Assembly: GCF_000156195.1 (NCBI RefSeq)
Contig: NZ_GG688320.1
Coordinates: 207,925 to 271,924, forward strand
Length of the DNA stretch: 64,000 bases
Direction of reading: 5' to 3'
DNA from: Bacteroides finegoldii DSM 17565
GTDB lineage: Bacteria; Bacteroidota; Bacteroidia; Bacteroidales; Bacteroidaceae
The notes beneath the pieces were generated by a model. It did no database searches. It had not been told where the DNA came from and saw only the letters and a list, made by a program, of their open reading frames with translations. Shown in pieces: positions 25,958-35,417 of this stretch; positions within the stretch are counted from its first letter, which is position 1, and each line of letters starts with the position of its first letter. The position numbers and the translations under genes are program-made.

Positions 25958-27127
25958 TTATTCATTATTGACTGCTCGTTCCAATTGCTTTAATGCCTGT
26001 TCCAATGTAGCACGCGGGCAGGCAACATTTAACCGCATAAAGCCTTCGCCCTCCTTGCCGAATGTTGTTCCGTCATTCAGTGCCAGATGCGCTCTTTCTA
26101 CAAACAGGCGATTCAAACTCTCTTGGTTCAATCCCAGTTCCCGGCAATCCAAAAAGATAAGATAGGAAGCCTGCGGACGAATCATCTTGACGGCAGGAAT
26201 ATGTTCCCGCAAATAGTTTTCGGTAAAGTCTACATTGCCTTTGATATATGCTATCACCTGATCCAGCCATTCCGTACCATGGCTATAAGCCGCCGCCACA
26301 CTCAGATAGGCAAACAGATGGCCTTCACAAAACTCACTCGCTTCCATGTAGGTACGGAAACGTCGAAGAAGTTCCTCATTTTCGATGATTACATAAGAGC
26401 TTGCCAGTCCCGGCATATTGAAAGCCTTGCTCGGAGACATAAAGACAAGTGAGTTCATCCGTGCTTTTTCTGAAGTCAAAGCAAAAGTGGGATGTTTATA
26501 AGGTGGCAAAGTCAGGTCTGCATGAATCTCGTCGGAGATAACCAAAGTACCGGTTTCCTGACAAATATCAGCAATCTGCGAAAGCTCTTCTTTCGTCCAT
26601 ACTCGTCCGCCCGGATTATGAGGATTACTTAAAATCAGTATTTTACAACCTTGTACATCCCGGCGGAAACGGTCGAAATCAATGTAATACTGTCCGTTCC
26701 TCAACACTAACGGGCTGAATACAACTTCGCGTTCATTTTTCTGCGCCACAAGGAAAAAAGGATGATAGACAGGCGGCATTACCATCACTTTATCTCCTTT
26801 TTCCGTGAAACAGTGGATAGCAAAAGCCAACCCGCGAACAATGCCGGGAGTAAACGTCAGCATTTCTTCGGTGACCGACCATCCGTGACGTTCTTTCAAC
26901 CAATGGATAATGGAAGCCGCCCATTCCTTACAGGCGAATGTATATCCCAGCACTTCATGCTCCAACCGCTTTTTCAAAGCCTCTATCACAAATGGAGCCG
27001 TACGGAAATCCATATCGGCTACCCACATAGGAATCAGGTCATTGCGTCCCCAACGGCCTTCCACTCCATCCCATTTTACGGAATCCGTACCGTTACGGTT
27101 TATTATTTCATCAAAATTATAGTTCAT
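25958..27127 (-). CDS. PatB/MalY-type pyridoxal phosphate aminotransferase / C-S lyase
   Basis: 389 residues, cytoplasmic. The class I/II aminotransferase fold is shown by VMPPVYHPFF, LILSNPHNPGGRVW, VISDEIHADLTL and the PLP lysine Lys234 in SPSKAFNMPG. The early WVADMDFRTAP motif is typical of MalY/PatB cystathionine beta-lyase-like proteins, which convert cystathionine or cysteine conjugates to pyruvate, ammonia and a thiol. Substrate cannot be fixed from sequence. It converges with GH28 (33-bp gap) and is divergent from the HAD gene with a shared compact promoter. Confidence 0.88.
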   Translation of the reverse strand: MNYNFDEIINRNGTDSVKWDGVEGRWGRNDLIPMWVADMDFRTAPFVIEALKKRLEHEVLGYTFACKEWAASIIHWLKERHGWSVTEEMLTFTPGIVRGLAFAIHCFTEKGDKVMVMPPVYHPFFLVAQKNEREVVFSPLVLRNGQYYIDFDRFRRDVQGCKILILSNPHNPGGRVWTKEELSQIADICQETGTLVISDEIHADLTLPPYKHPTFALTSEKARMNSLVFMSPSKAFNMPGLASSYVIIENEELLRRFRTYMEASEFCEGHLFAYLSVAAAYSHGTEWLDQVIAYIKGNVDFTENYLREHIPAVKMIRPQASYLIFLDCRELGLNQESLNRLFVERAHLALNDGTTFGKEGEGFMRLNVACPRATLEQALKQLERAVNNE

Positions 27128-27154
27128 ACTGCATGATGTTTTTATGTTATATGA

Positions 27155-27175
27155 GACAAAAGTAGTACTTTTGTC
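27155..27175. promoter_or_regulatory. Back-to-back divergent -7 boxes in one palindrome
   Basis: A perfect 10-bp inverted repeat around one base holds CAAAAGTA (27157-27164, a minus-strand -7 box) and TACTTTTG (27166-27173, a plus-strand -7 box), one base apart. The aminotransferase start lies 28 bp to the left and the HAD start 20 bp to the right. Confidence 0.6.
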
Positions 27176-27195
27176 TTCAATTCAAAAAGGAATCT

Positions 27196-27981
27196 ATGAC
27201 GAAAGCTTTATTTTTTGATATAGACGGTACACTGGTCAGCTTCCATACTCACCGTATCCCGTCTTCCACTATCGAGGCTCTGGAAGCCGCCCATACGAAA
27301 GGACATAAAATATTTATCGCTACCGGACGTCCGAAAGCCATTATCAACAATCTCTCCGAGCTACAGAAGCGGAATCTCATTGATGGATACATCACGATGA
27401 ACGGAGCCTATTGTTTTGTCGGAGAACAAGTTATTTATAAGAACGCCATCCCCCAGGAAGAGGTAAAAGCAATGGGAGATTTCTGCGAAAAGAAAGGAGT
27501 ACCCTGCATTTTTGTAGAGGAACATCATATTTCCGTTTGCCAGCCCAACGAGATGGTAAAGAAGATTTTTTATGATTTCCTACACGTGGATGTTATCCCG
27601 ACCGTCTCTTTTGCAGAAGCGACCGACAAGGAGATTATACAAATGACTCCTTTCATTACGGAGGAAGAAGAAAGAGAAATCCGCCCGTCAATCCCAACTT
27701 GCGAGATAGGCCGCTGGTATCCCGCCTTTGCCGATATAACCGCCAAAGGAGATACCAAACAAAAAGGCATAGACGAAATAATCCGTTATTTTGATATCAG
27801 ACTGGAAGACACGATGGCATTCGGAGATGGGGGAAACGACATCAGCATGCTCCGTCATGCTGCTATCGGTGTGGCTATGGGGCAAGCTGAAAAGGACGTA
27901 AAAGCTGCCGCCGATTACGTAACAGCTCCGATCGACGAGGATGGTATCAGCAAAGCGATGAAACATTTCGGAATTATTTAA
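27196..27981 (+). CDS. HAD-superfamily Cof-type sugar phosphatase
   Basis: 261 residues, cytoplasmic. Motif I is FFDIDGTL (nucleophile Asp8, acid/base Asp10), motif II is IATGRP, and motif IV is AFGDGGNDISML with the metal-binding aspartates. The central C2-type cap places it in HAD subfamily IIB (Cof-like), whose members dephosphorylate sugar phosphates, pyridoxal phosphate or flavin intermediates. It reads from the divergent promoter and is followed after 27 bp by the helicase gene. A precise substrate cannot be given. Confidence 0.88.
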   Translation: MTKALFFDIDGTLVSFHTHRIPSSTIEALEAAHTKGHKIFIATGRPKAIINNLSELQKRNLIDGYITMNGAYCFVGEQVIYKNAIPQEEVKAMGDFCEKKGVPCIFVEEHHISVCQPNEMVKKIFYDFLHVDVIPTVSFAEATDKEIIQMTPFITEEEEREIRPSIPTCEIGRWYPAFADITAKGDTKQKGIDEIIRYFDIRLEDTMAFGDGGNDISMLRHAAIGVAMGQAEKDVKAAADYVTAPIDEDGISKAMKHFGII

Positions 27982-28008
27982 CAAGGGGGATTTACTCTAT
28001 TTATCAAC

Positions 28009-30006
28009 ATGAGCGTAGACACTAACAACGCAGAGTTTCAAGATGCCTTGAACCTGATTCAATATACACGCCAATCTGTTTTTCTAACCGGAAAGGCGGG
28101 TACAGGAAAATCTACATTCTTGCGTTACGTCTGCGAAAACACCAAGAAGAAATATGTTGTACTTGCTCCGACGGGTATTGCCGCCATCAATGCCGGAGGA
28201 AGTACGATGCATAGTTTCTTCAAACTGCCTTTTCATCCACTGCCACCGGACGACCCGAATCTCAGTCTCCAACGGGGACGCATCCACGAATTCTTTAAAT
28301 ATACAAAACCGCATCGAAAGTTACTGGAACAGATAGAACTGGTGATTATCGACGAAATTTCAATGGTACGGGCGGATATTATTGATGCTATCGACCGTAT
28401 TCTGCGTGTATATTCCCATAACTTACGCGAACCTTTCGGTGGAAAGCAGCTGTTATTGGTGGGTGATGTTTTTCAATTAGAACCGGTTGTAAAGAACGAT
28501 GAACGGGATATATTGAACCGCTTCTATCCTACTCCCTATTTCTTCTCCGCACGAGTATTCGGTCAGATAGACTTGGTATCCATCGAGCTTCAGAAAGTAT
28601 ACAGACAGACCGATCCTGTTTTTGTCAGCGTTCTCGACCATATCCGTACGAATACGGCCGGAGCAGCCGATCTGCAACTGCTGAATACCCGATACGGGAG
28701 CCAGATTGAGGAATCGGAAGCCGATATGTACATCACTCTTGCTACAAGACGGGATACAGTAGACTCTATCAATGAGAAAAAGTTGGCGGAACTGCCGGGA
28801 GATCCAATCACTTTCGAGGGAGTTATCGAAGGAGACTTTCCCGAAAGCAGCCTGCCTACCTCGCAAGAACTTGTACTCAAACCCGGTGCCCAGATTATCT
28901 TTATCAAAAACAATTTCGACCGCCGATGGGTGAATGGAACGATCGGTGTCATATCCGGAATTGATGAGGAAGAAGAAACGATATACGTTATCACCGATGA
29001 CGGAAAAGAATGTGATGTAAAACGGGAATCATGGCGGAACATCCGCTACCGTTACAATGAAAAGACCAAAGAAATAGAAGAAGAGGTATTGGGCAGCTTT
29101 ACTCAATATCCTATTCGGCTGGCTTGGGCGATAACTGTTCATAAGAGTCAGGGGCTCACTTTCAGCCGGGTAGTCATCGATTTCACAGGTGGTGTATTTG
29201 CCGGAGGGCAAGCATACGTGGCACTCAGCCGGTGCACTTCTCTGGAGGGGATTCAACTTAAAAAGCCCATCAGCCGGGCAGATGTTTTCGTCCGGCCCGA
29301 GATTGTGAACTTTGCCGGACGGTTTAATAATCGTCAGGCTATTGACAAGGCTTTGAAACAAGCACAGGCCGACGTACAATATGTTGCCGCCGCACGTGCT
29401 TTCGACAAAGGAGACATGGAGGAATGCCTGGAACAATTCTTCCGTGCTATTCATTCCCGTTATGATATAGAAAAACCTGCTCCCCGTCGGCTGATCCGTC
29501 GCAAACTGGGTATCATCAATACGCTGAAGGAACAGAATAGGAGACTCAAGGAACAATTACAGGAACAGCAGGAGCGTCTGCGGCAATATGCTCATGAATA
29601 TTTATTGATGGGTAACGAATGTATTACCCAAGCCCACGATGCACGAGCCGCCATTGCCAATTATGACAAAGCGCTCAGCCTCGATCCCAATTATGTGGAC
29701 GCCTGGATACGAAAAGGGATTACCCTCTTTAATAATAAAGAATATTTTGACGCGGAAAACTGCTTCAATACTGCCGTAAGCCTCCATCCCGCCAACTTCA
29801 AAGCTGTATATAACCGGGGAAAACTCCGTCTAAAACTTGAAAATATGGAAGGGGCTATTGCCGATTTGGATAAAGCCACCAGTCTGAAACCGGAACACGC
29901 CGGCGCACACGAACTTTTCGGAGATGCACTGATAAAAGCAGGAAAAGAAGGAGAAGCTGCACTGCAATGGAGAATTGCGGAAGAACTAAGGAAAAAGAAA
30001 TCATAA
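28009..30006 (+). CDS. PIF1/RecD-like superfamily 1 helicase with C-terminal TPR repeats
   Basis: 665 residues. Walker A GKAGTGKST (28-36), Walker B IIDEISM (Asp115, Glu116), VGDVFQLEPV (motif III), YRQTDPVF, and the C-terminal UvrD/RecD-like motif WAITVHKSQGLTF with AYVALSRCTSLEGI. After about residue 450 come a helical linker with a coiled-coil stretch (LKEQNRRLKEQLQEQQERLR) and three or so TPR repeats (about 535-655, for example AIANYDKALSLDPNYVDAW). PIF1-type helicases unwind DNA during replication and repair. The TPR tail suggests a protein-binding role. The gene appears to share a transcript with the HAD gene. Confidence 0.9.
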   Translation: MSVDTNNAEFQDALNLIQYTRQSVFLTGKAGTGKSTFLRYVCENTKKKYVVLAPTGIAAINAGGSTMHSFFKLPFHPLPPDDPNLSLQRGRIHEFFKYTKPHRKLLEQIELVIIDEISMVRADIIDAIDRILRVYSHNLREPFGGKQLLLVGDVFQLEPVVKNDERDILNRFYPTPYFFSARVFGQIDLVSIELQKVYRQTDPVFVSVLDHIRTNTAGAADLQLLNTRYGSQIEESEADMYITLATRRDTVDSINEKKLAELPGDPITFEGVIEGDFPESSLPTSQELVLKPGAQIIFIKNNFDRRWVNGTIGVISGIDEEEETIYVITDDGKECDVKRESWRNIRYRYNEKTKEIEEEVLGSFTQYPIRLAWAITVHKSQGLTFSRVVIDFTGGVFAGGQAYVALSRCTSLEGIQLKKPISRADVFVRPEIVNFAGRFNNRQAIDKALKQAQADVQYVAAARAFDKGDMEECLEQFFRAIHSRYDIEKPAPRRLIRRKLGIINTLKEQNRRLKEQLQEQQERLRQYAHEYLLMGNECITQAHDARAAIANYDKALSLDPNYVDAWIRKGITLFNNKEYFDAENCFNTAVSLHPANFKAVYNRGKLRLKLENMEGAIADLDKATSLKPEHAGAHELFGDALIKAGKEGEAALQWRIAEELRKKKS

Positions 30007-30043
30007 AACTCCCCTTTTATCCTTTATTATCAAAAAGTTTTAT

Positions 30044-30051
30044 TAGTTTTG
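30044..30051 (+). promoter_or_regulatory. -7 box for the AsmA-like gene
   Basis: TAGTTTTG fits TAnnTTTG, 39 bp upstream of the AsmA-like start, in the 83-bp gap after the helicase. No good -33 box is seen at the usual distance. Confidence 0.35.
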
Positions 30052-30089
30052 TCTCTTGTATATTCGTCAAACTCTTAAAATAAAAGTAA

Positions 30090-32615
30090 ATGAAAAAAGG
30101 TTTGAAAATCGCAGCTATCACTGTAGGAGTTATTATCATCCTCATGCTCCTTCTCCCTTTCGCCTTCAAAGGTAAGATAGCCGATATCGTAAAGACAGAA
30201 GGCAACAAAATGCTTAATGCACAATTTGATTTTGAGAGACTTAACATTAGCCTGTTCCGCAACTTTCCACAGGCTTCTGTCACACTCGAAGATTTCTGGC
30301 TGAAAGGTGCAGGAGAATTCGCTAACGATACTCTCGTACAAGCCGGAGAGGTTACCGCAGCTATCAATCTATTTTCACTTTTCGGAGATAGTGGCTATGA
30401 TATTTCTAAAATCTTCATTGAAGATACCCGGCTGCACGCTATTGTATTGCCGGACGGGCAAGTGAACTGGGATATCATGAAGCCGGACACCACAGCAACA
30501 GAGGAAACACCTACGGCAGAAGAGGAATCTTCTCCTTTCAAGGTGAAGCTACAACAGTTTGTCATCAAAAACATGAACTTGGTTTATGACGATCAGCAAG
30601 GGAAAATGTATGCTGACATCCGTGACTTCAATGCCGTTTGTTCCGGCGATTTGGGAAGTGACCGTACCACATTGCAACTGGAAGCGGAAACCCAATCTTT
30701 GACTTACAAGATGAACGGCATTCCTTTCTTGGCAGATGCCAATATTTCCGCTAAAATGGATATAGACGCCGACTTAGCCAATAATAAATATACATTGAAG
30801 GATAATACTATCCGCCTTAATGCCATTCAGGCAGGTATTGACGGCTGGGTTGCCCTACAAGATCCCGCTATCGACATGGATTTGAAACTTAATACGAATG
30901 ATATCGGATTTAAAGAAATTCTTTCGTTGATTCCGGCCATCTATGCTACTGAGTTCTCAAGTCTGAAAACTGACGGGACTGCTACTCTGACTGCTGCTGC
31001 CAAAGGCGTTCTGCAGGGAGATACCGTACCCGCATTCAATATCGATATGCAGATCAAGAATGCCATGTTCCGCTATCCGGCTCTACCGGCTGGTGTAGAT
31101 CAAATCAACATCAGCGCCAATGTTCAGAATCCGGGAGGAAATATTGACTTGACTACCGTTACCATCAATCCGTTCAGCTTCCGTCTGGCAGGAAATCCGT
31201 TCAGTCTGACTGCCAACGTGAAAACTCCAATCAGCGACCCGGACTTTAAAGCGGAAGCAAAGGGCATCCTTAATTTAGGTATGATCAAACAAGTGTATCC
31301 ACTCGGTGATATGGAGCTGAATGGAACGATCAATGCCGATATGCAGATGTCCGGCCGTCTTTCTTATATAGAAAAGGAACAATATGAACATATACAGGCT
31401 GCCGGTACGATCGGATTGACAGGCATGAAACTTCAGATGAAGGATATGCCGGATGTAGAAATCCAGAAATCCCTTTTCACTTTTACTCCGAAGTATCTTC
31501 AGTTGAGCGAAACGACCGTCAATATCGGAAAGAATGATATCACAGCCGATAGCCGCTTCGAGAACTATATCGGATATGTACTGAAAGGAACTACCTTGAA
31601 AGGAAATCTGAACATTCGCTCCAATCATTTTAATTTGAATGATTTCATGGGTGATTCCGCCGAAGGAACAGACGCAACACCGAATACCGCCACTACAGAC
31701 TCGGTTGCTACTTCAACCGGAATCTTTGAAGTCCCCCGTAACATTGACTTCCAAATGGACGCTAATCTGAAAGAAGTATTGTTCGATAAGATGGTCTTCA
31801 ACAACATGAATGGCAAACTCATTGTGAAAGACGGTAAGGTAGACATGAAAAACCTTTCCATGAATACAATGGGAGGAAATGTAGTAATGAATGGATATTA
31901 TTCTACCGCCAACGTGAAGAAACCGGAGATGAAAGCCGGATTCAAACTGTCGAATATCGTTTTCGCACAGGCTTACAAAGAACTGGATATGATACAGAAG
32001 ATGGCTCCTATCTTTGAAAACCTGAAAGGTAATTTCTCCGGCAGTATCAATGTATTGACTGATCTGGACGCAACTATGAGCCCTGTATTGGACACAATGC
32101 AAGGAGACGGCAGCCTCTCCACCCGCGATCTCAGTCTGAGTGGAGTAAAAGCGATTGACCAGATTGCCGACGCTGTGAAACAGCCGAGTCTGAAGGAAAT
32201 GAAAGTGAAAGATATGACACTGGAGTTCACTATCAAAGACGGACGTGTGGAAACAAAACCGTTTGATATCAAGATGGGTGACTACAACTTGAATCTTTCA
32301 GGTAGTACGGGACTCGACCAAACCATCGATTATACAGGAAAGATCAAGCTGCCCGCTTCTGCCGGTAACATTTCCAAGCTGATGACTCTTGACTTGAAGA
32401 TCGGAGGCTCGTTTACCTCTCCTAAAGTCAGTGTTGATACAAAGAGCATGGCAAGTCAGGCTGTTGAGGCCGTAGCCGACGAGGCTATCAGCAAACTGGG
32501 ACAAAAACTAGGTCTGGATTCAGCCGCTACCGCCAATAAAGATTCTGTCAAGCAGAAAGTGACGGAAAAGGCGGCAGAGAAAGCACTGGATTTCTTAAAG
32601 AAGAAACTCAAATAA
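30090..32615 (+). CDS. AsmA-family protein, envelope-anchored
   Basis: 841 residues. A single N-terminal membrane segment (about residues 6-28, ITVGVIIILMLLLPFAF) is followed by a long repetitive beta-structure region. AsmA features include LNISLFRNFPQASVTLEDFWLKG near 50-70 and the C-terminal GDGSLSTRDLSLSGVKAID, TIDYTGKIKLP and IGGSFTSPKVSV. The last 60 residues are Ala/Lys rich and helical (SKLGQKLGL, AAEKALDFLKKKLK). AsmA-like proteins are thought to bridge the periplasm and move phospholipids to the outer membrane. A role here is inferred from family. The Sua5-like gene follows after 17 bp. Confidence 0.85.
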   Translation: MKKGLKIAAITVGVIIILMLLLPFAFKGKIADIVKTEGNKMLNAQFDFERLNISLFRNFPQASVTLEDFWLKGAGEFANDTLVQAGEVTAAINLFSLFGDSGYDISKIFIEDTRLHAIVLPDGQVNWDIMKPDTTATEETPTAEEESSPFKVKLQQFVIKNMNLVYDDQQGKMYADIRDFNAVCSGDLGSDRTTLQLEAETQSLTYKMNGIPFLADANISAKMDIDADLANNKYTLKDNTIRLNAIQAGIDGWVALQDPAIDMDLKLNTNDIGFKEILSLIPAIYATEFSSLKTDGTATLTAAAKGVLQGDTVPAFNIDMQIKNAMFRYPALPAGVDQINISANVQNPGGNIDLTTVTINPFSFRLAGNPFSLTANVKTPISDPDFKAEAKGILNLGMIKQVYPLGDMELNGTINADMQMSGRLSYIEKEQYEHIQAAGTIGLTGMKLQMKDMPDVEIQKSLFTFTPKYLQLSETTVNIGKNDITADSRFENYIGYVLKGTTLKGNLNIRSNHFNLNDFMGDSAEGTDATPNTATTDSVATSTGIFEVPRNIDFQMDANLKEVLFDKMVFNNMNGKLIVKDGKVDMKNLSMNTMGGNVVMNGYYSTANVKKPEMKAGFKLSNIVFAQAYKELDMIQKMAPIFENLKGNFSGSINVLTDLDATMSPVLDTMQGDGSLSTRDLSLSGVKAIDQIADAVKQPSLKEMKVKDMTLEFTIKDGRVETKPFDIKMGDYNLNLSGSTGLDQTIDYTGKIKLPASAGNISKLMTLDLKIGGSFTSPKVSVDTKSMASQAVEAVADEAISKLGQKLGLDSAATANKDSVKQKVTEKAAEKALDFLKKKLK

Positions 32616-32632
32616 AAAAGGAGAAAAAGGTT

Positions 32633-33247
32633 ATGCTTCTGAAGCTATATGATAAAAATAATAACCCGCAGGATTTACAACGAATCATTGATATCCTGAA
32701 TGATGGCGGACTTATTATCTATCCCACCGACACGATGTATGCTATCGGTTGTCATGGTTTGAAAGAACGTGCGATAGAACGGATATGTCGTATTAAGGAG
32801 ATAGATCCGCGCAAGAATAATTTGTCAATTATCTGCTATGACCTGAGCAGTATCAGCGAATATGCCAAAGTCGACAATAATGTATTTAAGCTTATGAAGC
32901 ATAACCTTCCGGGACCATTCACCTTTATTCTGAACGGAACAAATCGGTTGCCTAAGATTTTCCGTAACCGAAAGGAAGTAGGTATCCGCATGCCGGACAA
33001 TCATATTATCCGAGAGATAGCACGGCTGCTGGACGCTCCCATCATGACTACCACCCTGCCTCATGAGGAAAACGAGGACTTGGAGTATATAACCGATCCG
33101 GAACTTATAGACGAAAAGTTCGGAGATATCGTGGATCTTGTTATTGACGGAGGTATCGGAGGCATAGAACCGTCAACTGTCGTAAAATGCACAGAAAACG
33201 AACCGGAAATCGTGCGTCAGGGAAAAGGGTGGCTAGAGGAGAATTGA
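32633..33247 (+). CDS. Sua5/YciO/YrdC-family protein (YciO-like)
   Basis: 204 residues, cytoplasmic. The YrdC fold is shown by IDILNDGGLIIYPTDTMYAIG near residue 20, the KxR-type basic patch around RIKEIDPRKNNLSIIC, LPGPFTFIL, VGIRMPDN and PSTVVKC near the end. Sua5/YrdC proteins make threonylcarbamoyl-AMP for the tRNA modification t6A, while YciO relatives have uncertain roles. The short length without a Sua5 C-terminal domain fits YciO or YrdC. It follows the AsmA-like gene closely and ends at a strong terminator. Confidence 0.87.
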   Translation: MLLKLYDKNNNPQDLQRIIDILNDGGLIIYPTDTMYAIGCHGLKERAIERICRIKEIDPRKNNLSIICYDLSSISEYAKVDNNVFKLMKHNLPGPFTFILNGTNRLPKIFRNRKEVGIRMPDNHIIREIARLLDAPIMTTTLPHEENEDLEYITDPELIDEKFGDIVDLVIDGGIGGIEPSTVVKCTENEPEIVRQGKGWLEEN

Positions 33248-33285
33248 ACCATTTATAATTGTTCATACTCTGATTGTTCATATAG

Positions 33286-33328
33286 AAAACGGGCTGCATC
33301 AACGTTGAATTGATTGCAGCCCGTTTTT
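33286..33328. terminator. Intrinsic terminator between convergent genes
   Basis: Arms AAAACGGGCTGCA (33286-33298) and TGCAGCCCGTTTTT (33315-33328) form a GC-rich hairpin with T tracts on both strands, between the YciO-like gene and nagB. Confidence 0.85.
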
Positions 33329-33350
33329 ATAGAGTATATTCCACTTCTTA

Positions 33351-34160
33351 CTAAATCAAAGACTCTGGATCCAGATGAGCGGATTCAATGTCTTTAAAGT
33401 AACGATAGGTACCTACTTTCAGTTCTACCGTAGCAGCATCGTCACAAACGATGATACCCTTTTCGTGCATCTGCAGAGCACTGATAGTCCACATCTGAGT
33501 GATAGCGCCTTCTACCGCATGATACAAAGCACGTGCCTTGTTATGACCATTAACGATAATCATCACTTCCTTTGCAGAAAGCACAGTACCGACTCCCACT
33601 GTCAATGAGGTCTTAGGCACTTTATTGATATCATTGTCAAAGAAACGGGAGTTAGCGATAATTGTATCCATTGTCAATGTTTTCTGACGAGTGCGTGAAG
33701 TCAGTGAGGATCCCGGTTCGTTGAAAGCAATATGCCCGTCAGGGCCGATACCACCCATAAACAGGTCTATGCCACCGTATGATTTAATTTTCTCTTCATA
33801 ACGTGCACATTCCGCATCCAAATCAGGAGCGTTACCGTTCAAAATATTTGTATTCTCCGGCTTAATGTCAATATGGCTGAAGAAGTTATTCCACATAAAA
33901 GAATAGTAGCTTTCCGGATGTTCCTTCGGTAAACCTACATACTCATCCATATTGAACGTTACGACATTCTGGAAAGAAACAATACCCTTCTTATTCAGGT
34001 CGATCAAAGCCTTATACATTCCAAGTGGGGAAGAACCGGTAGGACATCCTAATACAAATGGTTTTTCAGGAGTTGGGTTAGCAGCTTTTATTTTTGCAGC
34101 AACATAATGTGCAGCCCACTGAGATACAGACTGATAGTCCGGTTGAATAATTAATCTCAT
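33351..34160 (-). CDS. nagB: Glucosamine-6-phosphate deaminase
   Basis: 269 residues, cytoplasmic, the normal length for NagB. Recognised by [62 protein letters not shown] and the C-terminal [16 protein letters not shown]. It converts glucosamine 6-phosphate to fructose 6-phosphate and ammonia, linking amino-sugar use to glycolysis. It lies 50 bp after the flavodiiron gene on the same strand and may be co-transcribed, or have its own promoter in the gap; no TAnnTTTG box is seen there. Confidence 0.96.
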   Translation of the reverse strand: MRLIIQPDYQSVSQWAAHYVAAKIKAANPTPEKPFVLGCPTGSSPLGMYKALIDLNKKGIVSFQNVVTFNMDEYVGLPKEHPESYYSFMWNNFFSHIDIKPENTNILNGNAPDLDAECARYEEKIKSYGGIDLFMGGIGPDGHIAFNEPGSSLTSRTRQKTLTMDTIIANSRFFDNDINKVPKTSLTVGVGTVLSAKEVMIIVNGHNKARALYHAVEGAITQMWTISALQMHEKGIIVCDDAATVELKVGTYRYFKDIESAHLDPESLI

Positions 34161-34210
34161 AAGTCGATTGTTTTATAGGTTAGTTAATAAATAATATCTC
34201 ATTCACTGTT

Positions 34211-35407
34211 TTATCGGTCTTTCTTCAAGCGGTCCGCCATTGCTCGTGCCAGATTTTCGCACTGAGTATAAGTGATATCCCTCATCGCCTGCTTCATCTC
34301 CACAGGATCGCCCACTAACTCGAATTTGCTCTTTTCCGCAAATTCAGCCAGACGTTTCACAGCAGCACCTGCCCATGTAAAGGAACCGAAGTAACCTAAA
34401 TAGCGACCTTTCACCTCACGCAACAGAATCTTTGAAAGCAACGCATCTACTTCGGGGAATAACTGATTGCTGTAAGTAGGCGAACCGATGATTAATCCTT
34501 TATAACGGAAAATATCTGCTATGATATAAGAAGGATGGCTCTTCGTCACATTGTGCATGACTATATTTTTGATTCCTTGTGCCGAAAGCTCTGCAGCGAT
34601 AGCCTCAGCCATTTGTTCCGTATTTCCATACATACTTCCGTACACAATCACCACACCTTCATCCGCATCATAACGGCTCAGTCTGTCATAGATACCAATC
34701 ACTTTGGCAATATTCTCTGTCCATACGGGTCCGTGAGTAGAGCAGATAGCAGAAATAGGAAGTCCGCCCAGTTTTTGCAAAGCCTTTTGTACAGGGCTTC
34801 CATATTTACCTACAATATTTGAATAATAACGTACCATTTCTCCCCAATATCTGTCTACATTCATGCCAGTATCCAGAAAACCGCCATCCAATGTACCAAA
34901 GCAGCCGAATCCGTCACCGGAGAAAAGAATTCCTTCCGTTTCATCAAAGGTCATCATCGTTTCAGGCCAATGCACCATCGGAGTCATATAAAATCGCAGT
35001 TTGTGATGTCCTAAAGCTAAGAAATCCCCATCCTTCACCAGATACTGTTCGCCAGTCACTCCGTAGAAGCCTTCAATCATACCAAAGGTCTGCTTATTAC
35101 CCACAATAATAATTTCCGGGTAATGTTGCTTTATCAATCGGATAGAGCCGGAATGATCCGGTTCCATGTGATTTATAATCAAATAATTGATGGGACGTTC
35201 GCCAATCACCTGCTTTATTTTACGCAAGTAGACTTCAAAATAACAGATATCTACCGTATCCACCAATGCCACCATTTCATCATCAATCAGATAAGAGTTA
35301 TATGAAACTCCATAGGGCAATGGCCACATCGCTTCAAACCGGTGTTTGTTACGGTCATTTACTCCCACATAGTGGACATTTCCTTTAATTCTTGTTTTAT
35401 GTTCCAT
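34211..35407 (-). CDS. Flavodiiron protein (FprA-type A-type flavoprotein)
   Basis: 398 residues, cytoplasmic. The N-terminal metallo-beta-lactamase domain has the di-iron ligand set seen in NHMEPDHSGS and in the later HWPETMMTF and STHGPVW blocks. The C-terminal flavodoxin domain has the FMN loop YGSMYGNTEQMAE. Flavodiiron proteins reduce oxygen to water or nitric oxide to nitrous oxide, protecting anaerobes. Which gas is preferred cannot be told from sequence alone. It starts 10 bp after the radical SAM gene stop and so is in an operon with it. Confidence 0.93.
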   Translation of the reverse strand: MEHKTRIKGNVHYVGVNDRNKHRFEAMWPLPYGVSYNSYLIDDEMVALVDTVDICYFEVYLRKIKQVIGERPINYLIINHMEPDHSGSIRLIKQHYPEIIIVGNKQTFGMIEGFYGVTGEQYLVKDGDFLALGHHKLRFYMTPMVHWPETMMTFDETEGILFSGDGFGCFGTLDGGFLDTGMNVDRYWGEMVRYYSNIVGKYGSPVQKALQKLGGLPISAICSTHGPVWTENIAKVIGIYDRLSRYDADEGVVIVYGSMYGNTEQMAEAIAAELSAQGIKNIVMHNVTKSHPSYIIADIFRYKGLIIGSPTYSNQLFPEVDALLSKILLREVKGRYLGYFGSFTWAGAAVKRLAEFAEKSKFELVGDPVEMKQAMRDITYTQCENLARAMADRLKKDR

Positions 35408-35417
35408 TCTTCAGTTA

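Noticed and set aside
25924..25975. Terminator between GH28 and the aminotransferase
   Set aside because: Only a 7-bp pairing (GCAGTCA with TGACTGC) is seen, partly inside the coding sequence and without a T tract.
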